From Vibrio galatheae (GTDB lineage Bacteria > Pseudomonadota > Gammaproteobacteria > Enterobacterales > Vibrionaceae), in assembly GCF_000967545.1 (NCBI RefSeq), contig NZ_JXXV01000001.1:1-34027 (forward strand): 34,027 nucleotides of DNA, written 5' to 3'. Below are positions 27,842-34,027 of the stretch, one piece after another. Every line of letters starts with the position of its first letter. Within the stretch, counting starts at the first letter, position 1. The position numbers and the translations under genes were made by a program. A model generated the notes under the pieces. That model had not been told where the DNA came from and did not search any database. It saw only the letters and a list, made by a program, of their open reading frames with translations.

Positions 27842-27866
27842 ACGCAGCCAACTGGCTGCGTTTTTC
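27842..27866. terminator. Bidirectional terminator between ubiF and crr
   Basis: The stem ACGCAGCC / GGCTGCGT closes an AACT loop. TTTTTC follows on the plus side and an A-tract precedes it, so the minus transcript also ends in U. It lies between the converging ubiF and crr genes, 25 nt after ubiF and 22 nt beyond the crr stop. Confidence 0.92.
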
Positions 27867-27887
27867 GTTGCGCTAAGTAGCTATTAA

Positions 27888-28397
27888 TTACTTAGTGACA
27901 CGAAGTACTGGTGTTTCACCAACAGTCACAGAACCAGAAAGCTTGTTCAGCTCTTTGATTTCGTCCATGTTAGAGATAACAACAGGAGTCAGAGTAGACT
28001 TCGCTTTTTCTTCTAGAAGAGCGAGATCGAATTCGATGATAGTGTCACCAGCTTTCACTGATTGACCTTCTTCAGCGATACGTTTGAAGCCTTCACCTTT
28101 CAGTTCAACGGTATCGATACCGAAGTGAACGAATAGCTCAACACCGTCGTCAGACTCGATAGAGAAAGCGTGGTTAGTTTCAAAGATCTTACCGATAGTA
28201 CCGTTTACAGGAGCTACCATCTTGTTGCCAGCTGGTTTGATAGCGATACCGTCACCAACGATTTTCTCAGCGAAAACAACGTCTGGCACGTCTTCGATAT
28301 TTACGATTTCACCAGATAGAGGTGCGATGATTTCGATTGCACCTGCATCTGCGCTGTCGTCAGATACTAGCTTCTTAAGTTTGTCAAACAGACCCAT
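27888..28397 (-). CDS. crr: PTS glucose-specific EIIA component
   Basis: EIIA-Glc accepts phosphate from HPr and passes it to sugar-specific EIIB domains. Its phosphorylation state also controls adenylate cyclase and inducer exclusion. The 169 residues match E. coli Crr. The phosphorylated histidine is H91 ([11 protein letters not shown]) and the partner is H76 (ETNHAFSI), counting the initiator Met. The N-terminal [14 protein letters not shown] is the amphipathic membrane-binding tail. AGGAG lies 9 nt before the ATG. The gene follows ptsI after a 104-nt gap that holds a terminator-like hairpin and a promoter of its own, so it can probably be made independently. Confidence 0.99.
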   Translation of the reverse strand: MGLFDKLKKLVSDDSADAGAIEIIAPLSGEIVNIEDVPDVVFAEKIVGDGIAIKPAGNKMVAPVNGTIGKIFETNHAFSIESDDGVELFVHFGIDTVELKGEGFKRIAEEGQSVKAGDTIIEFDLALLEEKAKSTLTPVVISNMDEIKELNKLSGSVTVGETPVLRVTK

Positions 28398-28434
28398 TGT
28401 GTCATGCTCCTAACGTTTTATTTAATTCTGTCGA

Positions 28435-28448
28435 ATTATAGTATACCA
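28435..28448 (-). promoter_or_regulatory. crr promoter (extended -10)
   Basis: On the minus strand TGGTATACTATAAT combines an extended -10 (TGG-TATACT) with an overlapping perfect TATAAT, about 40 nt before the crr ATG and just after the ptsI hairpin. A -35 is not obvious. E. coli also has crr promoters, there inside ptsI. Confidence 0.6.
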
Positions 28449-28455
28449 ATCTCAG

Positions 28456-28483
28456 AAAATAGACGACAAATTTTGCCGTCTAT
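28456..28483 (-). terminator. Terminator-like hairpin between ptsI and crr
   Basis: On the minus strand ATAGACG pairs with CGTCTAT, extended inward by G-U and CAAA/TTTG pairing, and TTTTCTG follows, 18 nt after the ptsI stop. The short U-run suggests partial termination, which would reduce crr read-through and leave crr mainly to its own promoter. Confidence 0.6.
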
Positions 28484-28501
28484 CTCATTGGAATTAACTA
28501 A

Positions 28502-30226
28502 TTATTGAGTTTTCTCTGCGATGAATTTTTCTACCACAGCTTCAATTTCTGCCGCTGTCGGTAGCGAAAGTGCTTCTTCAGCCATTGCTTTCACTTCAGC
28601 AAAGTTAGAGTTACGGATCACTTTCTTCACTTTAGGAATTGAAATTCCGCTCATTGAGAACTCATCTAGGCCCATACCAAGTAGCAGTAGTGTCGCACGC
28701 TCATCACCTGCAAGCTCACCACACATACCCGTCCATTTACCTTCAGCGTGAGACGCGTCGATAACTTGTTTGATAACGGTTAATACTGCTGGAGATAGTG
28801 GGTTGTATAGGTGAGAAATCATCTCGTTACCACGGTCCACTGCGAGTGTGTACTGAGTTAGATCGTTAGTACCAATAGAGAAGAATGCTACTTCTTTCGC
28901 TAGGTGGTGTGCGATCGCTGCTGCTGCAGGCGTCTCAACCATTACACCAATTTCGATGTTTTCGTCGAATGCTAGACCTTCAGCGCGAAGTTCAGCTTTG
29001 TACTCTTCGATGGCGCTCTTCAGTTCACGGATCTCTTCAACCGAGATAATCATTGGGAACATGATACGAAGCTTGCCGTGTGCAGACGCACGTAGAATAC
29101 CGCGTAGCTGATCACGAAGAATTTCACGACGGTCTAAGCTGATACGTACTGCGCGCCAGCCTAGGAACGGGTTCATCTCTTGTGGTAAATCCATGTATGG
29201 TAGATCTTTGTCACCACCAATATCCATAGTACGGATAATAACCGCTTCACCGTTCATTGCTTCAGCAACGTCTTTGTACGCTTGGTACTGCTCTTCTTCT
29301 GTAGGAAGTGCATCACGGTCCATAAATAGGAACTCAGTACGGTACAGACCAACACCTTCACCGCCGTTACGCAGGATACCGTCACAGTCTTTTACCGTAC
29401 CAATGTTACCGCATACTTCCACGCGGTGACCGTCAGTTGTTTCAGCGTGAAGGTCTTTTAGCTTGGCCAGCTCTTCTTTTTCAGCAATGAATGCCGCTTT
29501 AACTGCTTTTGCTTCTTCAAGCTCAGCATCAGATGGGTTGATAACGATTTTATTGTTCATCGCATCAAGAATCAGCATGTCGCCATTCTTAACTTGTTTA
29601 GTAATGTCGTTAGTGCCCACGATAGCAGGAAGCTCAAGAGAGCGAGCCATGATAGAGGTGTGAGATGTACGACCACCGATATCACAAGCAAAACCAAGAA
29701 CGTAGTCTAGGTTAATCTGTGCAGTTTCTGATGGTGTTAGGTCGTAAGCAACTAGGATAACTTCTTGATCGATATCGCTTAGAGATACGATGTTGATACC
29801 TAGAGCATTTTTAACAAAACGTGTACCAATATCGCGGATATCTGTGGCACGTTCTTTTAAGTATTCGTCGTCTAGAGACTCTAGAGCTGATGCTTGCTCT
29901 TCGATAACCGTGTGGATCGCGTTATCAGCGTGCATCTTGTCGTTTTTAATCAGCGCTAGGATTTCTTCCTCTAGCTCTTCGTCTTCAAGAAGCATGATGT
30001 GACCTTCAAAGATCGCTTCTTTCTCTTCACCGAAGGTTTCAAGTGCTTTCTGCTTGATTGTTTCTAGCTGAGCAGATGATTTGTCACGCGCTTCAAAGAA
30101 ACGTGCAACTTCTGCTTCTACTTGATCATCAGAAATAGTGTTTGTGTTTAGGACAATTTCATCTTCTTGAAGTAGTAGTGCTTTACCGATAGCAATACCA
30201 GGAGATGCTAGGATGCCTGAAATCAT
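28502..30226 (-). CDS. ptsI: PTS enzyme I (phosphoenolpyruvate-protein phosphotransferase)
   Basis: Enzyme I takes phosphate from phosphoenolpyruvate and passes it to HPr, the first step of all PTS sugar uptake. The 574 residues match the family. The phosphorylated histidine is H189 in [13 protein letters not shown], and the PEP-binding cysteine is C502 in GMCGELAGD. The N-terminal HPr-binding domain (about 1-230) and the C-terminal PEP barrel (about 260-570, with GVMVETPAA) are both complete. AAGG precedes the ATG. The gene follows ptsH after 135 nt containing a long stem-loop. Codon use looks like that of a highly expressed gene. Confidence 0.99.
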   Translation of the reverse strand: MISGILASPGIAIGKALLLQEDEIVLNTNTISDDQVEAEVARFFEARDKSSAQLETIKQKALETFGEEKEAIFEGHIMLLEDEELEEEILALIKNDKMHADNAIHTVIEEQASALESLDDEYLKERATDIRDIGTRFVKNALGINIVSLSDIDQEVILVAYDLTPSETAQINLDYVLGFACDIGGRTSHTSIMARSLELPAIVGTNDITKQVKNGDMLILDAMNNKIVINPSDAELEEAKAVKAAFIAEKEELAKLKDLHAETTDGHRVEVCGNIGTVKDCDGILRNGGEGVGLYRTEFLFMDRDALPTEEEQYQAYKDVAEAMNGEAVIIRTMDIGGDKDLPYMDLPQEMNPFLGWRAVRISLDRREILRDQLRGILRASAHGKLRIMFPMIISVEEIRELKSAIEEYKAELRAEGLAFDENIEIGVMVETPAAAAIAHHLAKEVAFFSIGTNDLTQYTLAVDRGNEMISHLYNPLSPAVLTVIKQVIDASHAEGKWTGMCGELAGDERATLLLLGMGLDEFSMSGISIPKVKKVIRNSNFAEVKAMAEEALSLPTAAEIEAVVEKFIAEKTQ

Positions 30227-30313
30227 AGCCTTACCTTAAATTGGTCAACTTTAAAACGGGAAAAATGAGTGCGCTAACGAATATTTGTAGCTTATATTTT
30301 GGCCTATTTCCAA

Positions 30314-30345
30314 CAAAGCCATTTTGCTTTCACAAAATGGCTTTG
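30314..30345 (-). other. Long stem-loop between ptsH and ptsI
   Basis: A perfect 13-bp stem CAAAGCCATTTTG / CAAAATGGCTTTG closes a 6-nt loop, starting 16 nt after the ptsH stop. Outer pairing CCTATTTC (30303-30310) with GAAAATAGG (30345-30353) lengthens it with one extra base. On the minus strand the stem is followed by TTGGAAATAGG, not a clean U-run, so it is a leaky terminator or a 3'-end-stabilising structure. Either would let ptsH exceed ptsI in amount (inference). Confidence 0.7.
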
Positions 30346-30361
30346 AAAATAGGAGACCGGA

Positions 30362-30619
30362 TTAGTGTAGTTGGTCCATTAGAGCAACTAGGTGGTCTAC
30401 AGCTTGTTTAGCCTGTGGGCCTTCAGCTGAGATAGAAACTACTGTACCTTTAACTAGGCCAAGAGTTTGTAGTTTGAAAAGGCTCTTAGCGCTAGCGCTT
30501 TTACCGTTAGAAGTCACAGTGATGTCCGCATCAAATGCTTTAGCTTCTTTTACGAACTGTGCAGCTGGACGAGTGTGAAGGCCGTTTTCTGCAGTGATTT
30601 CTACTTGCTTCTCGTACAT
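30362..30619 (-). CDS. ptsH: PTS phosphocarrier protein HPr
   Basis: HPr carries phosphate from enzyme I to EIIA domains, including EIIA-Glc encoded by crr. From the ATG at 30619 it has 85 residues, the same as E. coli HPr. The phosphorylated histidine is H15 in [11 protein letters not shown], and S46 lies in SAKSLFKLQ, the site used by HPr kinase in Gram-positives. The frame is open 15 codons upstream of this start, but that part lacks family similarity. GGGG lies 8 nt before the chosen ATG. It is the first gene of the ptsH-ptsI-crr group. Confidence 0.98.
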   Translation of the reverse strand: MYEKQVEITAENGLHTRPAAQFVKEAKAFDADITVTSNGKSASAKSLFKLQTLGLVKGTVVSISAEGPQAKQAVDHLVALMDQLH

Positions 30620-30783
30620 GTTATATACCCCAATTGATTTATATTTTGATAGTTTCTCAACCAAACTTAGCTTAACCGTAAATGGACTATTCTGCTAGAT
30701 GAAGAACGCGCATTTCGTGTCATAACTGATATTGGTTGCAAATTACACAATTGCGACGCCAGTCTATGCTGTTGTTCACAATT

Positions 30784-30799
30784 GATAAGAATTCTTATC
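30784..30799. promoter_or_regulatory. 16-bp perfect palindrome upstream of ptsH
   Basis: GATAAGAATTCTTATC is a perfect palindrome about 165 bp upstream of the ptsH start, in the 299-bp ptsH-cysK gap. It resembles an AT-rich operator, but I cannot assign a regulator. A TGTGA half-site of CRP type lies a few bases further towards ptsH, on the minus strand. No clear ptsH promoter could be placed. Confidence 0.35.
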
Positions 30800-30864
30800 T
30801 AGTCTTTATTTTGCAGCTAGAAATAAAACATTCCCGATATTACCAAAGGTGGGGCAGGGATCAA

Positions 30865-30892
30865 CAAAAAAGCCCCATTTAGGGGCTTTTTT
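30865..30892 (-). terminator. cysK terminator
   Basis: The stem AGCCCC / GGGGCT with a 5-nt loop lies between runs of A and T, so the minus-strand transcript ends in a long U-run. It starts about 27 nt beyond the cysK stop. It could also stop plus-strand transcription. Confidence 0.92.
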
Positions 30893-30918
30893 GGACGAAA
30901 AATTGATTTGACAACATA

Positions 30919-31887
30919 TTATTGTTGGTTTTCTTTCTCGGTAAAGATACCTGCAAATAGAGCGGTACTTAGGTAACGTTCGCCTGAGCTAGGCAGGACT
31001 GTTACGATTGTTTTCCCTTCAAATTCAGGTAGTTCTGCTAGGCGGTTAGCTGCGACTACAGCAGCGCCTGATGAGATGCCTGCTAGGATACCTTCCTCTT
31101 CCATCAGGCGACGAGCCATTGCAATCGCTTCTTCAGAAGTCACGGCTTCAACACGGTCAACGAGCTCTAAATCCAAGTTGCCTGGGATGAAACCTGCACC
31201 GATACCTTGAATTTTGTGTGGTGCTGGTTGAATTTCTTGACCCGCAAGTGCTTGAGCAATAACTGGTGACTCTGCAGGTTCAACAGCGACAGAGACGATG
31301 TTTTTGCCTTTTTCACCTTTAATGAAGCGGCTTGTACCTGTGATTGTACCGCCAGTACCTACACCCGCAACGAACACATCAATTTCACCGTCTGTTGCTT
31401 CCCAGATTTCAGGGCCAGTCGTTTTTTCGTGAATTTGTGGGTTCGCTGGGTTGTTGAATTGTTGAAGCAGTAAGTATTTATCAGGATTGCTTGCAACGAT
31501 TTCTTCTGCCTTAGCAATCGCACCTTTCATCCCTTTCGCAGCTTCTGTCAGCTCAAGGTTTGCGCCTAATGCTTTAAGTAGCTTACGACGCTCAAGGCTC
31601 ATTGATTCAGGCATAGTTAAAGTTAACTTGTAACCACGAGCAGCTGCGACAAAAGCCAGAGCGACACCTGTGTTACCACTGGTCGGTTCTACAAGCTCAA
31701 CACCTGGTTTTAAAGTGCCTGCCTTTTCCGCTTCCCAAATCATGTTCGCGCCGATACGACATTTAACACTGAAGCTTGGGTTACGCGCTTCAATTTTTGC
31801 GAGCACTTTACCGTTACTCACTTTGTTTAGGCGAACTAGAGGAGTGTTACCAATAGTTTGAGAGTTGTCTTCGTAGATTTTGCTCAT
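30919..31887 (-). CDS. cysK: Cysteine synthase A (O-acetylserine sulfhydrylase)
   Basis: CysK makes cysteine from O-acetylserine and sulfide with PLP. From the ATG at 31887 the protein has 322 residues (E. coli 323). The PLP lysine is K42 in [11 protein letters not shown], and the substrate loop TSGNTG is at 69-74. I chose 31887 because AAGGA lies upstream of it and [19 protein letters not shown] is the usual N-terminus; an in-frame ATG five codons earlier would place this ribosome site inside the gene. A possible promoter is TTGAAG-17-TAGAAA (31908-31936, minus strand). It lies next to cysZ, whose product brings in the sulfate. Confidence 0.98.
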   Translation of the reverse strand: MSKIYEDNSQTIGNTPLVRLNKVSNGKVLAKIEARNPSFSVKCRIGANMIWEAEKAGTLKPGVELVEPTSGNTGVALAFVAAARGYKLTLTMPESMSLERRKLLKALGANLELTEAAKGMKGAIAKAEEIVASNPDKYLLLQQFNNPANPQIHEKTTGPEIWEATDGEIDVFVAGVGTGGTITGTSRFIKGEKGKNIVSVAVEPAESPVIAQALAGQEIQPAPHKIQGIGAGFIPGNLDLELVDRVEAVTSEEAIAMARRLMEEEGILAGISSGAAVVAANRLAELPEFEGKTIVTVLPSSGERYLSTALFAGIFTEKENQQ

Positions 31888-32023
31888 GGGGCGATCCTTC
31901 ATCTCTGTTTCTAATCTACTTCAAGCCAAGCTTCAAATAGACGCAGTTATTATCAAAAGTTTGTAGTGTAGAGATTAGGCTAGGTTAAAAAACGAGAAAA
32001 GGATTAAATAGTTATATGATATG

Positions 32024-32053
32024 AAAGGGAGAGAATTGATTATGGTCTCTCCC
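32024..32053 (-). terminator. Possible cysZ terminator
   Basis: On the minus strand GGGAGAGA pairs perfectly with TCTCTCCC across a loop of about 11 nt, followed by TTTCATATC. It lies about 105 nt past the cysZ stop and upstream of the cysK promoter region. The short U-run makes it moderate. In the rest of the 31888-32158 gap I see no gene. Confidence 0.5.
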
Positions 32054-32158
32054 TATAGACCGCTTCTAGCTGAAACCAGATGGAATATTTCTGCCAGATG
32101 CACCTCGTGTTAGTTATCTTTAGCTAGCAAGCTTAGCATTCAGCCATCTCGCTGCACA

Positions 32159-32899
32159 CTAAGGCTTCTTAAACTCTGCTACCCACATTGACGTTGCCCC
32201 GCAAACCGCAACTGGCATGACAATCAAATTAAGAATTGGAATTGTGGTGAAAACAGAGACCAAAGCTCCAAAAGCATAAGCCTTGCCTTGTTTTTGTTTC
32301 AAATTGTTACGCATGTCGTTAAATGGGACTTTGTGATTATCGAATGGATAATCACAGTATTGAATAGCCAAAATCCATGCTGTGAAAATAAACCAGAGGA
32401 AAGGCCCAATCGTCTGTCCCAATGCAGGTATGAGTAGTAACAAAAACAGACCTATAGCTTTGGGCAACACATAAATGAGCTTACGCCACTCACGAGCGAG
32501 AATTCGTGGTGTGTCTTTAATAACAGCTATCATCCCTTGTTCGTTGACCTTTTGCATCGTCAAATGCTCTTCAACTTTCTCTGCAAGCAAACCGTTAAAT
32601 GGCGCGGCGATAAAATTGGCCAAGGTACTAAAGAAGTAGGAAAAAGTAGCAAGGATGGTTAGTACCAGCAATGGCCACAAAATATAGCTCAGCCAGGACA
32701 AAAAATCGGGTAGCTGGCCGAGAAGCTGGCCAATCCATACATCGAGATTGGAAAATAAGTAGTAAAGCGCACCTCCGACCAAAATGATATTGGCGAGGAG
32801 TGGCAAGATAACGAATTGGCGAATTCCTGGAGTGCGCGCCAGTTCTATTCCGTGAAGGAAGTAGCCGAAGCCAGAACGCTGTCTAATCTGTGTATTCAT
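32159..32899 (-). CDS. cysZ: Sulfate transporter CysZ
   Basis: CysZ is an inner-membrane sulfate permease feeding assimilatory sulfate reduction and cysteine synthesis. The 246 residues (E. coli 253) contain strongly hydrophobic stretches near 24-48, 65-95, 140-180 and 205-235. The family stretch [16 protein letters not shown] (about 98-113) and YCDYPFDNH (about 180-188) are clearly present. The ATG at 32899 has only a weak purine-rich upstream sequence. It is divergent from zipA and is followed by cysK, the order known from E. coli. A candidate -35 TTGAAC lies upstream on the minus strand without an equally good -10. Confidence 0.96.
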   Translation of the reverse strand: MNTQIRQRSGFGYFLHGIELARTPGIRQFVILPLLANIILVGGALYYLFSNLDVWIGQLLGQLPDFLSWLSYILWPLLVLTILATFSYFFSTLANFIAAPFNGLLAEKVEEHLTMQKVNEQGMIAVIKDTPRILAREWRKLIYVLPKAIGLFLLLLIPALGQTIGPFLWFIFTAWILAIQYCDYPFDNHKVPFNDMRNNLKQKQGKAYAFGALVSVFTTIPILNLIVMPVAVCGATSMWVAEFKKP

Positions 32900-33091
32900 A
32901 TTTTTCTTTTGTGATGTAAAAACGAACGTTTTCTATCTTAACAAGAAAAAAGCGTGTTCAAAATCACAACATTGCGGGAACTTCTCACATTAATTTGTTC
33001 TAAAACAGGGGCGAGTTTTGGTAGAGTAACTCAAAGTCAGATTTAAACAGATTCGAATAACACGCTTATATCGAGCAAATGAGAGCTAAAA

Positions 33092-33976
33092 ATGCAGGAA
33101 CTGCGATTTGTACTCATAATTGTTGGTGCACTAGCGATTGCCGCTTTGCTGTTCCACGGTTTATGGACGAGTAAAAAAGAAGGGAAAGCCAAATTTGGTA
33201 GTAAGCCAATCGGTAAGTTGGATGTTGAGAGTGAAGATCCGGATGTCGTCCCTGAGCGCGCCTTTTCGCCTGAAGATGATTTTGAAATCATCAAGAAAGA
33301 GCGTAAAGAACCAGGTTTTGTTGCTCAAGATGAGGTGTTGGCGGATCCGTTAATCGACAATTATCAAGACCCTCAAGCGTTATCTGAACTCGATGAGATT
33401 GAGGTAGATGTTCCTTCGTTCTCGACTAAGTCTATCGAAGAAACCGACGACCTTATCGAGTCGCCTCTCGAACCCGTGTCAGAGCCAGTTGCTGCTGAAG
33501 TCACTCATGCTCCAGAAGCAACGACAGAGGCTAAACAAGAACAAGAAGATGCACCACTCGAAGTGATTGTGCTCAACGTGCACTGTGCTGGCGAAGAGCC
33601 ATTTGTCGGGACTAAGCTGTTTGATAGTATGCAACAAAATGGCCTGATCTATGGCGAAATGGATATATTCCACCGCCATGCAGATTTATCAGGAACAGGC
33701 AAAGTGCTATTTAGCGTGGCAAATATGATGCAGCCAGGCACATTAAATCATGATGATCCGGCAACCTTTACCACTAAAGGTATTTCGTTCTTTATGACAA
33801 TGCCTTGTTTCGGTGACGCCGAGCAAAACTTTAAGTTAATGCTTAAAACGGCTCAACAGATTGCTGACGATTTGGGCGCGAATGTATTAGATGACGCGCG
33901 CAATTTGATGACGCCTAACCGTTTAGACAGCTACCGGGCTCAAATTCAAAAGTTTAAGGCCGCGCAACAAGCCTAA
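33092..33976 (+). CDS. zipA: Cell division protein ZipA
   Basis: ZipA anchors FtsZ to the inner membrane at the division site and helps recruit later divisome proteins. The 294 residues have the typical plan. An N-terminal membrane helix (about 4-24, [20 protein letters not shown]) is followed by a basic patch ([12 protein letters not shown]). A long acidic, Pro/Glu-rich linker (about 45-150) leads to the C-terminal FtsZ-binding domain (about 155-290), with [18 protein letters not shown] and [16 protein letters not shown]. The linker sequence is lineage-specific. GAGAG lies upstream of the ATG. ligA normally follows and would begin right of the window. Confidence 0.97.
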   Translation: MQELRFVLIIVGALAIAALLFHGLWTSKKEGKAKFGSKPIGKLDVESEDPDVVPERAFSPEDDFEIIKKERKEPGFVAQDEVLADPLIDNYQDPQALSELDEIEVDVPSFSTKSIEETDDLIESPLEPVSEPVAAEVTHAPEATTEAKQEQEDAPLEVIVLNVHCAGEEPFVGTKLFDSMQQNGLIYGEMDIFHRHADLSGTGKVLFSVANMMQPGTLNHDDPATFTTKGISFFMTMPCFGDAEQNFKLMLKTAQQIADDLGANVLDDARNLMTPNRLDSYRAQIQKFKAAQQA

Positions 33977-33980
33977 AAAA

Positions 33981-34023
33981 ACTGATATTTTAAAAGGCTC
34001 CATTTGGAGTAATGCCGATCAGT
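33981..34023 (+). other. Nested stem-loop after zipA
   Basis: ACTGAT (33981-33986) pairs with ATCAGT (34018-34023). Inside, GGC pairs with GCC and CTCC with GGAG around an ATTT loop. It begins 5 nt after the zipA stop and is probably in the zipA-ligA gap. No T-run is seen before the window ends, so a terminator is not supported. Confidence 0.45.
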
Positions 34024-34027
34024 TAAG

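Noticed and set aside
30620..30664. A 15-codon N-terminal extension of HPr
   Set aside because: HPr is 85 residues in E. coli and begins at the equivalent of the ATG at 30619; the extension is not HPr-like.
1..34027. Defence, secretion, phage or mobile-element system
   Set aside because: Every substantial frame except one small lipoprotein and one YitT-like gene matches a conserved housekeeping or transport family; no transposase, integrase, direct-repeat array or attachment-site pair was seen.

Overview
The window is a stretch of core chromosome from a gamma-proteobacterium, almost certainly a Vibrio or close relative. The basis is protein similarity to known Vibrio and E. coli families, a moderate GC content, and a gene order that joins several blocks known from E. 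coli in the arrangement I recall from V. cholerae chromosome 1 (glyA, lipA, lipB, ybeD, dacA, rlpA, rodA, mrdA, rlmH, rsfS, holA, lptE, leuS, ybeL, lnt, corC, ybeY, ybeZ, miaB, ubiF, crr, ptsI, ptsH, cysK, cysZ, zipA). I found no phage, insertion sequence, CRISPR array, toxin-antitoxin pair or defence island. I do not see an undescribed system here; the points worth a second look are small and mostly lie between genes.

Layout. Bases 1-302 hold the first 16 nt of a minus-strand tRNA, probably tRNA-Tyr, with a convincing promoter, divergent from a two-gene RND efflux operon (303-4483). A YitT-type membrane protein converges on the pump across a shared terminator. A 368-bp gap with a perfect PurR-type operator leads into glyA. 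Next come a small cysteine-rich lipoprotein of unknown function and then a long minus-strand run: leuS, lptE, holA, rsfS, rlmH, mrdA, rodA, rlpA, dacA, ybeD, lipB, lipA in order of transcription. It covers leucyl-tRNA charging, LPS assembly, replication, ribosome maturation, the rod elongation machine, cell wall trimming and lipoate synthesis. Terminators and internal promoters divide it into at least four transcription units.

ybeL is divergent from leuS and converges on a second minus-strand run, miaB, ybeZ, ybeY, corC, lnt (tRNA modification, RNA maturation, membrane homeostasis, lipoprotein acylation). ubiF is divergent from miaB. Another minus-strand block follows: cysZ and cysK (sulfate entry and cysteine synthesis), then ptsH, ptsI and crr, the general proteins of the sugar phosphotransferase system. 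zipA is divergent from cysZ at the right edge; ligA would be expected just beyond.

A recurring feature is stable stem-loops without a strong U-tract in gaps between co-directional genes (rlpA/dacA, leuS/lptE, ybeY/corC, miaB/ybeZ, ptsH/ptsI). They do not look like copies of one repeat family. They may tune the relative output of neighbouring genes, which is inference. Two genes, rsfS and ybeZ, appear to start at TTG. nadD, which lies between holA and rsfS in E. coli, is absent from that position.
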